From Gaiellasilicea sp963745775 (lineage in GTDB: Bacteria > Actinomycetota > Thermoleophilia > Gaiellales > Gaiellaceae), in NCBI GenBank assembly GCA_963745775.1, contig CAVUYY010000001.1, positions 137,311-201,310 on the forward strand: a stretch of DNA of 64,000 nt, given 5' to 3'. The translations under genes were made by a program, and so were the position numbers. Below the pieces are notes generated by a model, which was not told the DNA's origin, made no database searches, and worked only from the letters and a program-made list of their open reading frames with translations. Shown here piece by piece: positions 8,138-15,895 of this stretch; position 1 is the first letter of the stretch; each line of letters opens with the position of its first letter.

Positions 8138-8818
8138 ATGAAGTTTCTTCTCACTTCCGCTGGCATCAAGAACCCGAGCATCCAGAACGCGTTGGTCGAC
8201 CTGCTGGGCAAACCGATTGCCGAGTCCAGCGCCCTCTGCATCCCCACCGCGATGTACGGGCACCCCCAGGTCGGTCCGGGAGCGGGGGTCTGGCGTTTCA
8301 TCAGTGGACGATCCGCCCAACCCATGTGCGAGCTGGGGTGGAAATCCTTGGGAGTGCTGGAGCTCACCGCGCTCCCCAGCATCGACGACGAGCGCTGGGT
8401 CCCCCTGGTCCGAGAGACGGATGTCCTGCTCGTGTCGGGCGGCGACGCCCTGTATCTGTGCCACTGGATGCGGCAGTCCGGGCTGGCGGATCTCTTGCCG
8501 TCGCTACCCGAGCTGGTCTGGGTGGGGCTGAGCGCCGGGAGCATGGTGATGGCCCCCAGGATCGGGGAGGACTTCGTCGGTTGGAAACCGCCCAGCGGTG
8601 GCGACACGACGCTGGGGATGGTCGACTTCTCGATCTTCCCGCACGTGGATCACGAGCTCCTGCCGGAGAACACCATGGCCGAGGCAGAGAGATGGGCGGC
8701 CGGTATCCAGGGTCCGGCGTATGCGATCGACGACGAGACCGCCATCAAGGTGACCGACGGCAACGTCGAGGTCGTCACCGAGGGGCACTGGAAGCGGTTG
8801 CCGTCCGTAGGGGACTAG
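8138..8818 (+). CDS. peptidase E-like (family S51) hydrolase
   Basis: A 226-residue protein from ATG with ribosome binding site AAGGAGCAC. LLVSGGDALYLCHWM and the nucleophile elbow VGLSAGSMVM (Ser near residue 130), followed by a late FPHVDHELLPE region, match peptidase S51 (dipeptidase E / cyanophycinase-like). Such enzymes cleave Asp-X dipeptides in the cytosol. It is the first gene of the repeat array, and its leader is shared with the gene at 25072. Confidence 0.8.
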   Translation: MKFLLTSAGIKNPSIQNALVDLLGKPIAESSALCIPTAMYGHPQVGPGAGVWRFISGRSAQPMCELGWKSLGVLELTALPSIDDERWVPLVRETDVLLVSGGDALYLCHWMRQSGLADLLPSLPELVWVGLSAGSMVMAPRIGEDFVGWKPPSGGDTTLGMVDFSIFPHVDHELLPENTMAEAERWAAGIQGPAYAIDDETAIKVTDGNVEVVTEGHWKRLPSVGD

Positions 8819-8851
8819 GCAGCGTGTGAAAATGCGGAGATCGCCGACTTC

Positions 8852-9580
8852 GTGATCGTGCACGGTGGTTGGGGTGGTGGCTGGGAATGGACGGCCGTCG
8901 CCCGAGCGCTCCGCGAGCGGGGTCATGAGGTCTACACGCCCACGCTAACGGGGCTCGGCGAGCGCGCGCACCTGGGCGGGCCCGAGGTGGGCTTGGCCAC
9001 CCATGTGGAGGACGTCGTCGCAGTGCTCGAACTCGAGGATCTCCACGACGTGGTCCTGTGTGCTCACAGCTACGGCGGCATGCCCGTCACCGGCGCTGCC
9101 GACCGGGTCTCCGCACGGATCAGATTGGTCGTCTACGTTGACGCCTTGGTGCCCTCGGACGGCCAGTCGGCGTTCGATCTTCTGCCCGCTGAGTTCGTCG
9201 ACCTCGCGCGTGCGGCAGCGGACGAGCACGGCGACGGATGGCGAGTGACCATCCCAGCAGGGTTGCTGCCACCGGAGGGCCTGATTGCGGAGGACGAGCG
9301 GGCACGTTACGTCAACCGGCTGTGTAGCCAGCCCCTCGCGTCCTTCAGTGAGCCGATCAGTCTCTCCGGCGCGCTCGATCGCCTCCCCCGCGCGTTTATC
9401 CGCTGCACCGGTGCGAACCTCGGCCGCGACCTTGGCGGCGACCCAATCGCACCCGTGGCCATTCGGGCTCAGCGCGAGGGCTGGCTCTACCGGGAACTCG
9501 TCGCTCCGCATGACCCGCAGCTGAGCGATCCAGTCAGGACGGCCGCGGTCCTCGATGAGCTGGCCGCGGCGTTGGACTAG
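8852..9580 (+). CDS. alpha/beta hydrolase (methylesterase/hydroxynitrile-lyase-like)
   Basis: A 242-residue protein from GTG (the frame is open a few codons further upstream). IVHGGWGGGWEW forms the oxyanion region, LTGLGERAHLG follows, and the nucleophile elbow is CAHSYGGMP (Ser near residue 73). LVAPHDPQLSDP carries a candidate catalytic His. This matches the small esterase group related to plant MES/HNL proteins. Substrate unknown. No repeat separates it from peptidase E, only 33 bp, so these two may form one unit. Confidence 0.78.
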   Translation: MIVHGGWGGGWEWTAVARALRERGHEVYTPTLTGLGERAHLGGPEVGLATHVEDVVAVLELEDLHDVVLCAHSYGGMPVTGAADRVSARIRLVVYVDALVPSDGQSAFDLLPAEFVDLARAAADEHGDGWRVTIPAGLLPPEGLIAEDERARYVNRLCSQPLASFSEPISLSGALDRLPRAFIRCTGANLGRDLGGDPIAPVAIRAQREGWLYRELVAPHDPQLSDPVRTAAVLDELAAALD

Positions 9581-9720
9581 CCGGGCCGCATCTCCAAGGC
9601 CACGCCGCTCGGGAGGGCCACGGCTCGGCCGCCTTCAGGATGCCGCTCAACCCTCGACATGTCCCAACGTCATGTGGTCTGAGGCCCAGCAGCCGTTGGG
9701 TCCAGCGGTATGCGCTGCAG

Positions 9721-9754
9721 CCTGCGCCAGTGTTCCGGAATGTCCCCAGAAGCG
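9721..9754 (+). repeat. array element R2
   Basis: CCTGCGCCAG then TGTTCCGGAATG then TCCCCAGAAGCG. It lies between the hydrolase and the VOC gene; the rest of 9581-9828 holds no gene that I can see. Confidence 0.8.
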
Positions 9755-9828
9755 CAGGGCGGTGCGCCAACAGCGGCAGAACGCGTTGATCGAGCGCGCG
9801 CCAGACGATAGCTTCGCATCCTGCAGAG

Positions 9829-10206
9829 ATGAAGCACTTGGCACTCGCAGTCTCCGATCAGCGACGCTCACGTCGCTTCTACGAGACGTATTTCGGCTTC
9901 GACGCCCAGCCCGCACGGCGCTACGACGACGGTGTACTCATGCTCTACAACCGGGACGGGTTCTCTCTCGCGCTGGGCGAAACAGACGAATCGATCGGAG
10001 TACCCAGGTTCCTCCACTTTGGCATCGGGTTGGAAACGCCTGCCGACGTTCACGCATTCCGGCGACGCCTGGCCGACGACGGCATTCCTATCGTCGAGGA
10101 ATGGGACGAGCCGGACTACGTCAGCGTCAAGTGCAGCGACCCCGACGGCTACGTCGTTGAAGCGGCATGGGAGCCGGACAGACGCGGTCCTATCGGAGAC
10201 GCGTAG
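9829..10206 (+). CDS. VOC family protein
   Basis: A 125-residue single VOC domain from ATG. It begins MKHLALAVSDQRRSRRFYET, has HFGIGLETPADVHAF in the middle and ends SVKCSDPDGYVVEAAWEP. Metal-site candidates are the first His and the final Glu. It is convergent with the Nudix gene, overlapping it by 17 bp. No repeat lies between the two, so this interval holds two genes. Confidence 0.8.
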   Translation: MKHLALAVSDQRRSRRFYETYFGFDAQPARRYDDGVLMLYNRDGFSLALGETDESIGVPRFLHFGIGLETPADVHAFRRRLADDGIPIVEEWDEPDYVSVKCSDPDGYVVEAAWEPDRRGPIGDA

Positions 10207-10603
10207 CCCCGACGGAGCGGAAGACCGACTGGACGGGCCAAAGCTCAGGCGCAGGATCGAAGCGACATTCGAAGACGAGCGCCGCATCCTCGCCGTCACC
10301 CGAGACGACGTGCTGCCACACCTGCGGCAATCCCTCCGGAGCATCCGCGCGGAAGAAGTGACTGAGGGCAGGCCGCCCGATTCCGTCGAGATGTTCGTGC
10401 CTACCAAGTAACGCCGGCTCCCTGTCAAGACGAACGCCGGTCTCTTCACGAACCTCGCGGATCGCCGCCTCGATCAACTCCTCACCTTGATGAACACCGC
10501 CTGCAGGGACCTGGGTTCCCGCTTCGGGATGGTCTCGATGGTCGAAGACCAGGAGCCCATCTTCCCGTTCGACGTAGACGACAACTCGCTTCCTGACCTG
10601 CAT
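10190..10603 (-). CDS. NUDIX hydrolase
   Basis: A 137-residue protein. The complete Nudix box is present near residues 34-57: GGVHQGEE, then a spacer, then REVREETGV, preserving G-x5-E-x7-REUxEExGU. These enzymes hydrolyse nucleoside diphosphates linked to other groups. The C-terminus continues VFECRFDPAPELWPVQ. It is a minus-strand gene between elements R2 and R3, whose orientation is unchanged. Confidence 0.87.
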   Translation of the reverse strand: MQVRKRVVVYVEREDGLLVFDHRDHPEAGTQVPAGGVHQGEELIEAAIREVREETGVRLDREPALLGRHEHLDGIGRPALSHFFRADAPEGLPQVWQHVVSGDGEDAALVFECRFDPAPELWPVQSVFRSVGATRLR

Positions 10604-10636
10604 CCGAGTGATCGTAGGTCGTTGGGGCGGAATCGC

Positions 10637-10672
10637 CGCCTGGGCCAGTGTTCGCGAATGTCCCCTGAAAGC
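10637..10672 (+). repeat. array element R3 (with half copy to 10696)
   Basis: CCTGGGCCAG then TGTTCGCGAATG then TCCCCTGAAAGC. A second partial core CAATGTCCCCCGGG follows at 10681-10694. Confidence 0.85.
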
Positions 10673-10755
10673 ATTGGCGGCAATGTCCCCCGGGACTACG
10701 AACGATCCGCGCGACCGGGTTCGCCACTTCGTCGGCGGATTAGAGTGCCTCGGCC

Positions 10756-11790
10756 GTGGCCGAACGAGTCCTCACGCTACGCGAGCTGAACCGCGCGACA
10801 CTCGCGCGGCAGCTCCTCCTCCAGCGCGCGCGACTCTCGCCAACGGCCGTGATCGAGCGCCTCGTCGGAATGCAGGCGCAGTCGCCGCAGGCTCCGTACG
10901 TCGGCATCTGGACGCGCACGACGGGGTTCCGGCGCGGGTCGCTCGAGCGACTTCTCCGGCACTCCGCGATCGTCAGGGCGACCGCGACGCGGCAGACGCT
11001 GCACCTCGTCACCCCGCGCGACTACGCGCTCATCTGGGCGGCGATGAGCGAGACGAACTTCCCCTGGGAGACGGAGCGGGCGAAGCAGCTCGCGCTGTCG
11101 GTGCGCACGCTCGCGGCGGACCGACCCGTGACGTCGACGGAAGCGATCGCCCAACTTGAGAGCGAGTACGGCTTCGCCGGCGTCGATGCGCGCCGCGCCT
11201 GGCGGATTGCGCGTGCCGCCGCGCTGATCGTCCACCACCACGAGTCGGCGCTCTGGCAGCCTCGCAACGACCGACGGTTCGTCGCGATCGACGAACCGCA
11301 GCCGCACGTCCCCGTCGAGGCACGCGCCGAGATCTTCCGCCGCTACCTCGCGGCCTTCGGCCCTTCGACGCGCCGCGACATCGGGGCCTGGAGCAGGATG
11401 CGCGTTGCGGAGATCGACGCTGCGCTGGAGCTGCTCGAGCCGCTGCGCCGCTTCCGCGACGAGCAGGGCCGCGAGCTCCTCGACGTCCCGCGCGCAGCCC
11501 TGCCGGACGCCGACACCCCGGCGCCCGTCCGCTTCCTGCCGAAGTGGGACAACGTCCTGCTTGCCTGGGCCGACCGCACGCGCGTGCTCCCGGAGGCCTA
11601 CCGGAAGACGGTGATCAAGGTGAACGGCGACGTCGCGCAGACGTTCCTGGTCGACGGATTCGTCGCCGGAATCTGGCGCGTGGACGACGGCCGCGTCGTG
11701 CTCGAGCCGTTCGAGCCGCTGCCACCCGCGGCGCGGCGCGAGGTCGAGGACGAGGCCCGGCGTCTGGAAGCGTTCCTCGCCGAGCCCTAG
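10756..11790 (+). CDS. winged helix DNA-binding domain-containing protein (HTH_42)
   Basis: A 344-residue protein starting at GTG. It is a paralogue of the gene at 1515: VGMQAQSPQAPYVGIWTR, TLHLVTPRDYALIWA, FGPSTRRDIGAWSR, KWDNVLLAWADR and GFVAGIWRVDDGR. The VGMQAQ segment resembles the QxQ motif of AlkZ-type glycosylases better than the 1515 copy does (GGIHAQ), so a DNA-repair role is more plausible here. It is flanked by R3 and R4. Confidence 0.78.
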   Translation: MAERVLTLRELNRATLARQLLLQRARLSPTAVIERLVGMQAQSPQAPYVGIWTRTTGFRRGSLERLLRHSAIVRATATRQTLHLVTPRDYALIWAAMSETNFPWETERAKQLALSVRTLAADRPVTSTEAIAQLESEYGFAGVDARRAWRIARAAALIVHHHESALWQPRNDRRFVAIDEPQPHVPVEARAEIFRRYLAAFGPSTRRDIGAWSRMRVAEIDAALELLEPLRRFRDEQGRELLDVPRAALPDADTPAPVRFLPKWDNVLLAWADRTRVLPEAYRKTVIKVNGDVAQTFLVDGFVAGIWRVDDGRVVLEPFEPLPPAARREVEDEARRLEAFLAEP

Positions 11791-11900
11791 CCGCGCTCGG
11801 CGAGCAGCTGCTGCATGCGCGCCATCTCGATCCGCTGGCCGTCCTCGACGTGCTGCGTCGCCGCGCTTCGGATCGTGCGCAGCACCGGCACAAAGTCCAT
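11787..11900 (-). pseudogene. small minus-strand ORF, possible gene remnant
   Basis: A 37-codon frame (starting MDFVPVLRTIRSAATQ, ending QQLLAERG) runs antisense from just beside R4 into the stop of the winged-helix gene, where the stop codons overlap. It reads like the C-terminal helix of a longer protein cut at the repeat. No homology assigned. Confidence 0.3.
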
Positions 11901-11905
11901 CCCCT

Positions 11906-11940
11906 CGCCTGGGCCAGCGTTCGGAGATGTCTCCTGACGC
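11906..11940 (+). repeat. array element R4
   Basis: CGCCTGGGCCAG then CGTTCGGAGATG then TCTCCTGACGC. The hairpin arms differ from other copies but still pair: GGAGA, TG, TCTCC at 11923-11934. Confidence 0.85.
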
Positions 11941-11957
11941 GATTGGCGCGAAATCTG

Positions 11958-12629
11958 TTAACCCCCGGTTGGCTCGGCTGCGTTGCCCTGAACCAGTTCC
12001 GTGAACGCGGCCTCGTCGCGGATCGGGTCGAAGTCGCTGTCCTCGGCAGCAAGCGAACGGAACGATTCCTTGCGGTCGATCGCGAGCCGGAGATGCCTGA
12101 TCGCATCGTCTGTCCGACCGGCGAGGCTCTCGCAGCACGCAAGGTTGTAGAGCGGCCCGGCGTACTCGGGATGAGCTTCGATCAACTCGCGTCCCCGATC
12201 GGCAGCCTCGGCGTATTCGCCTGACTCGTAGAGATGGTTGAGCGGCATCCAGATCTCGCCGCCCTGGGCCTCGTACGCCTTCCCCGGAGTTCCGCCGACC
12301 GCGACGAGCGTCGTCCCCGGCTCCTCAGCGAACGCCGTCCGCTTCACCTCGGGGCGAACGAAGACGAGTGTGCCCGCGGGTGCGTCCACCCGCTCGCCGT
12401 CGAGCTCGAACGTCGCGCGCCCTCGCTGGACGAGGTACAGCTCCTCCTGCAGGTCATGCTCCTGTGACTCGTCGTGCTCGTTGATGAGCCGATCGCCCAC
12501 CTGATGAGCTGTAAATGCGTTGACGCCAAACGACGTGATGCCGAAGTGGAACCGAACCGGGCGCGAAAGGACGCGGCCGTCATCGATCTCGTCGATCTCC
12601 TCAATCCGGGCCACCGCGTAACCGCTCAT
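11958..12629 (-). CDS. cupin domain protein with C-terminal TPR-like region
   Basis: A 223-residue protein, ATG start. It is colinear with and very similar to the protein at 3184-3825: the cupin part has INEHDESQEHDLQEELYLV and DAPAGTLVFVRPEVKRT, and the helical tail has YESGEYAEAADRG and LYNLACCESLAGR. The paralogue outside the array has no flanking elements, while this one lies between R4 and R5. Function unknown. Confidence 0.8.
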   Translation of the reverse strand: MSGYAVARIEEIDEIDDGRVLSRPVRFHFGITSFGVNAFTAHQVGDRLINEHDESQEHDLQEELYLVQRGRATFELDGERVDAPAGTLVFVRPEVKRTAFAEEPGTTLVAVGGTPGKAYEAQGGEIWMPLNHLYESGEYAEAADRGRELIEAHPEYAGPLYNLACCESLAGRTDDAIRHLRLAIDRKESFRSLAAEDSDFDPIRDEAAFTELVQGNAAEPTGG

Positions 12630-12730
12630 TCGGCCGTCCTTCCTCCGGGTGATGCGATAAGCAGGCGACCCAGCCTAACGAGCGCCCCGGCAAGAATCGA
12701 CCACCTCGCCGCGGCGACACCGTAGATGCA

Positions 12731-12765
12731 CGCCTGGGCCAGCGTTCGGGAATGTCACCCGAGCG
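12731..12765 (+). repeat. array element R5
   Basis: CGCCTGGGCC AGCGTTCGGG AATGTCACCC GAGCG; arms CTCGGGT-like pairing as TTCGGG with CCCGA. Confidence 0.9.
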
Positions 12766-12780
12766 CACCTCGAGCGGTGT

Positions 12781-13563
12781 TCAAGCGGCCTGGGCGCTCG
12801 GGCGGCTAAGCAGAATGTGGTTGGCGACCTGACGGAATCCGAGTCGGTAGTAGACGCGCTCCCCGATAGGAGTCGTCTGCAACCACGCGAGGTCTGCTCC
12901 GCTCTCGAAGAGCGAGCGGGTCGCGAAGGCGGTGATCGCCGCGCCATAGCCGTGACGGCGATGTTCGGCGGGGGTGGCGACGCTGAAGATCGCACCCTCG
13001 CGGCCGGTTCGGTAACCAATCGCGGTCGTGACAGCCCCAGCATCGACATGCCCCAGGTAGACGCTCATCCCGTCGATCTCGGCGACCTCCGGTGAGTACA
13101 GGGCCTGAAGTACCGCAGGCGGGGCACCGAAAGCACTCGCCGCGACCGTGGCGGCATCGAGAAGCCCTGATTCGTCTTCCACCCGGCTGATCTCCAGCCC
13201 GTCGCAGGACGCCTCGAGCAGCTCCTCAAACGCGAGCGTCATCCCCGGCATCGGCGTCCGTTCGGTCAGGCCCATCGCTCGCGCCTCCGCCTCGACCTCC
13301 GGGTGCTGGCCCTCCCGCAACTGCACACCACAGGGAAGGCCGCGCTCCTCGACCTCGCCGATCGAATCGCCAACCCCTGAACACGGCTCCGACTCGACGA
13401 GAACGCCGTTGAAGATCGCAAGCGGCACGGACGGAAGCAACAGCCGCACGTGACCTGTACGACGCTCGAAACTCGCTCCGCCGACCGTCGAGTGCAGCCC
13501 CTCGAACGTGGCCGAAAGCGCTGCATGAAGCCGCGCCGCCCGGGCTGGTGTGGACTGGCTCAC
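12781..13563 (-). CDS. GNAT family N-acetyltransferase
   Basis: A 260-residue protein. The C-terminal half is a GNAT domain: FSVATPAEHRRHGYGAAIT contains the R/Q-x-x-G-x-G/A acetyl-CoA loop (RRHGYG), followed by DLAWLQTTPIGERVYYRLGFR, the usual last strand. The N-terminal ~100 residues form a second, degenerate GNAT-like half, as in double-GNAT proteins. Substrate unknown. Minus strand between R5 and R6; its stop is 16 bp from R5. Confidence 0.83.
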   Translation of the reverse strand: MSQSTPARAARLHAALSATFEGLHSTVGGASFERRTGHVRLLLPSVPLAIFNGVLVESEPCSGVGDSIGEVEERGLPCGVQLREGQHPEVEAEARAMGLTERTPMPGMTLAFEELLEASCDGLEISRVEDESGLLDAATVAASAFGAPPAVLQALYSPEVAEIDGMSVYLGHVDAGAVTTAIGYRTGREGAIFSVATPAEHRRHGYGAAITAFATRSLFESGADLAWLQTTPIGERVYYRLGFRQVANHILLSRPSAQAA

Positions 13564-13595
13564 AGCTCGATTATCTCCTGAGATCGCTTACACGT

Positions 13596-13630
13596 CGCCT
13601 GCGCCAGCGTTCGGGAATGACGCCTGACGG
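13596..13630 (+). repeat. array element R6
   Basis: CGCCTGCGCCAG then CGTTCGGGAATG then ACGCCTGACGG. Confidence 0.9.
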
Positions 13631-13703
13631 AAGTGAGCTATCGGCGGTTCCATGCCCGCCGTCGTTCTGAGAGGATGGCACTCCCCACGACATCGGAGAG
13701 TAG

Positions 13704-14114
13704 ATGGCCAGCGCCAGAGACGTGATCCTCAAGCACATCGACGCGTTCAACGACCGTGACAGCGACGCCGATCCGTGGGCCGCCGATGCGGAGATGACAG
13801 CGCCAGGAGCCCAGGTCAGCGGCCGCGACAACGTCATCGGCTTCATCGCCGCGTTCCAAGAAGCGTTCCCGGACCTCCGCCTCGAAATCAACCAGCTCCT
13901 CAGTGACGGGCCAGCCGCAGCCGCCGAAGGGACCATGACGGGCACCCATGATGGTGTGCTCCACACGCCCGACGGCGATGTCGCGCCGACAGGACGAGCC
14001 CTTGCGCTCCGGTGGGCGGCGGTGTACGTCACCGACGGCGGCACGCTGAAGTCCGAGCATCTGTTCTTCGACCAGATGGACTTCCTCGGCCAACTCGGCC
14101 TCCTCCCCGGCTAA
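13704..14114 (+). CDS. NTF2-like SnoaL-type ester cyclase/isomerase-fold protein
   Basis: A 136-residue protein from ATG. VILKHIDAFNDRDSDADPW at the start, GAQVSGRDNVIGFIAAFQEAFPD, and a C-terminal beta strand series (ALRWAAVYVTDGGTLKSEHLFFD) match the SnoaL-like NTF2 fold. Members cyclise polyketides or are uncharacterised. As a lone gene between R6 and R7 its substrate cannot be inferred. Confidence 0.82.
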   Translation: MASARDVILKHIDAFNDRDSDADPWAADAEMTAPGAQVSGRDNVIGFIAAFQEAFPDLRLEINQLLSDGPAAAAEGTMTGTHDGVLHTPDGDVAPTGRALALRWAAVYVTDGGTLKSEHLFFDQMDFLGQLGLLPG

Positions 14115-14180
14115 GTGGCGCGAGCCTTCTCCCGCCTGGCCGCCGTTCGCTGATTCGCGGGCTGAGAATTGAGATTCGCT

Positions 14181-14214
14181 GCGTGGGCCAGCGTTCGGGA
14201 ATGACGCCTGAGGC
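14181..14214 (+). repeat. array element R7
   Basis: GCGTGGGCCAG then CGTTCGGGAATG then ACGCCTGAGGC; 67 bp after the SnoaL-like stop and 21 bp before the DUF4260 start. Confidence 0.9.
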
Positions 14215-14234
14215 TTCGCTGCTACGGTGGCTTT

Positions 14235-14618
14235 TTGGTCGCCCGACTACCAAGGGTTCTTCTCCACGCCGAAGGACTCGCGGCCGCCGTGGCGGCGACC
14301 GCTCTCTACTTCCATGCCGACTACCCGTGGTGGCTCTTCGCGGTGCTTGTACTGGCACCCGACCTGTCGATGGTCGGATACCTAGCCGGACCGATCGTCG
14401 GAGCGGCGGCTTACGACGTAGCCCACACCTATTCATTTCCTATCGCGCTTGCTGCGATCGGCGTAATGGTCGACGCTGAGATCGCCGTTCAGCTCGGCCT
14501 GATCTGGATCACACATATCGGTGTCGATCGCGCTATCGGGTACGGCCTGAAATACCCCACCGGGTTTAAGGACACCCACCTCAGCGACGTAGGGCCATCG
14601 TTCGGGAATGTCCATTGA
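14235..14618 (+). CDS. DUF4260 family membrane protein
   Basis: A 127-residue protein with TTG start. About four hydrophobic segments (for example WWLFAVLVLAPDLSMVGYLA and SFPIALAAIGVMVDAEIAV) and the hallmark ending GYGLKYPTGFKDTHL identify DUF4260, an uncharacterised inner-membrane family. The last residues after FKDTHL and the TGA stop are supplied by element R8, so the native C-terminus was probably altered when the element was joined. Confidence 0.82.
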   Translation: MVARLPRVLLHAEGLAAAVAATALYFHADYPWWLFAVLVLAPDLSMVGYLAGPIVGAAAYDVAHTYSFPIALAAIGVMVDAEIAVQLGLIWITHIGVDRAIGYGLKYPTGFKDTHLSDVGPSFGNVH

Positions 14619-14620
14619 CG
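14590..14620 (+). repeat. array element R8 (overlaps DUF4260 3' end)
   Basis: AGGGCCATCG then TTCGGGAATG then TCCATTGACG. It codes the last residues of DUF4260, and its TTGA supplies the stop. Confidence 0.75.
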
Positions 14621-14805
14621 ATCTACACACGGGCGGTCGGACTCATGGGGTCGACGGGCATCCGTTGACCGTTTCTACAGCCGCAGCCTGTGCCCAGATC
14701 TGGCCGGACCGATGAGTTCTCGGTGGTTTGTCAGTCTCCGTTGCGCGTGTGTCCGCAGAAGGGTGAGATGCGGCCGGAGCAGGCCGCCGAGAGAGGAGTC
14801 ATGTG

Positions 14806-15156
14806 ATGACGCGGTACCTGATTTCGTTCCCCAGCGGCGCGATGGACCACATCCCCCATGAGGAGTTCCCCGCCGTGGGAGAGGCTGCTCACGCGGTCGT
14901 CCAGGAGGCCATGGACGCAGGCGTGTTGGTGTTCGGCGGCGGGCTGGCCGAGGACGTCGATCCCGTCATGGTGGCCGGCGACGGGACGTTCACCGTCGGC
15001 ACCTATCCGCAGACCACGGAGTTCAACGGAGGGTTCACCGTCGTGGACGTGCCCTCTCGGGAGGCGGCCCTGGAGTGGGCCGCGAGGATCGCGGTCGCCT
15101 GCCGCTGCGCTCAAGAGCTCCGTGAGTTTGCGCCTGACTCAGCGGTTGGCAACTGA
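14806..15156 (+). CDS. YCII-related domain protein
   Basis: ATG at 14806 is chosen over GTG at 14803 because of spacing to GAGAGGAG (14791-14798). The 116 residues are a single YCII/DGPF-type domain: TRYLISFPSGAMDHIPH, AHAVVQEAMDAGVLVFGGG and FTVVDVPSREAALEWAARIA. YCII proteins adopt a ferredoxin-like fold and are mostly uncharacterised. The next gene's ATG directly abuts this stop (TGAATG), so the two form an operon within one interval. Confidence 0.8.
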   Translation: MTRYLISFPSGAMDHIPHEEFPAVGEAAHAVVQEAMDAGVLVFGGGLAEDVDPVMVAGDGTFTVGTYPQTTEFNGGFTVVDVPSREAALEWAARIAVACRCAQELREFAPDSAVGN

Positions 15157-15780
15157 ATGGACGCCCCCGCCTCGATCACCATCACGCCGGTCTTCGTGGC
15201 CGACCTTTCCGTCGAGGGCGAGCTGATGCCGGTCTACGTGCATGTCATCGACCATCCCGATGCGCGCGTGCTGGTCGACACCGGCATGACGGAGCTACAC
15301 CCGGCGATGGCCGACATGGATCCCCGCCTTCAGCCGCTGAACGAGCAGGACTTCGATCTCGCCGGCATCGACATCGTCGTCAACACACACCTGCACGCCG
15401 ACCACTGCGGCGGCAACCACCTCTTCGCCGGCAAGCCGATCTATGTCCAGCGTCGGGAGCTCGACGACGCGCGCAACAAGGACGACTACACCATTCGCGA
15501 GTGGGTCGAGGCGCCCGGCGTGCAGTACGTGCCGGTCGACGGCGAGCACGAGCTGCTGCCCGGGCTCCGACTCGTCCCGGCGCCGGGCCACACACCCGGC
15601 ATGCAGATGGTCGTCGTCGAGACTGGCGGGCGCCCGGTCATCGTCGGCGGCGACGTGGCGGTGTGGTTCGGCGAGTTCGACGAGCCGCCCACCGAAGGCC
15701 GGCAGCGGGTCCTTGCGCTCGACCCCGAGCTCGTCTGGCTCACGCACGAGCGCGAGCCATGGCGACCCCGCACCGTCTAA
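15157..15780 (+). CDS. MBL-fold metallo-hydrolase (lactonase-like)
   Basis: A 207-residue protein from ATG. The dinuclear metal site is complete: NTHLHADHCGG (HxHxDH), APGHTPGMQ (His), VGGDVAVWFG (bridging Asp) and WLTHERE (last His). LVDTGM before the motif and the overall length resemble AHL-lactonase and related MBL enzymes. Quorum quenching is only one possibility. It is coupled to the YCII gene. Confidence 0.84.
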   Translation: MDAPASITITPVFVADLSVEGELMPVYVHVIDHPDARVLVDTGMTELHPAMADMDPRLQPLNEQDFDLAGIDIVVNTHLHADHCGGNHLFAGKPIYVQRRELDDARNKDDYTIREWVEAPGVQYVPVDGEHELLPGLRLVPAPGHTPGMQMVVVETGGRPVIVGGDVAVWFGEFDEPPTEGRQRVLALDPELVWLTHEREPWRPRTV

Positions 15781-15861
15781 GGCATCACGCCGGCCCCCGG
15801 GCAACTCGACGGCCCACGAGTCGAATCGTCACGTTGACAGGTCCGACTCAGGTACTGGCGC

Positions 15862-15895
15862 TCGGCTGGGCCAGTGTTCTGGAATGACGCCTGAT
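15862..15895 (+). repeat. array element R9 (contains start of next gene)
   Basis: CTCGGCTGGGCCAG then TGTTCTGGAATG then ACGCCTGAT. The ATG of the following esterase (15894-15896) overlaps its end. Confidence 0.88.

Noticed and set aside
9581..9720. Additional array element near 9685-9710
   Set aside because: Only scattered matches (GCCCAGCAG, GGTCCAGCG); below what I can support.
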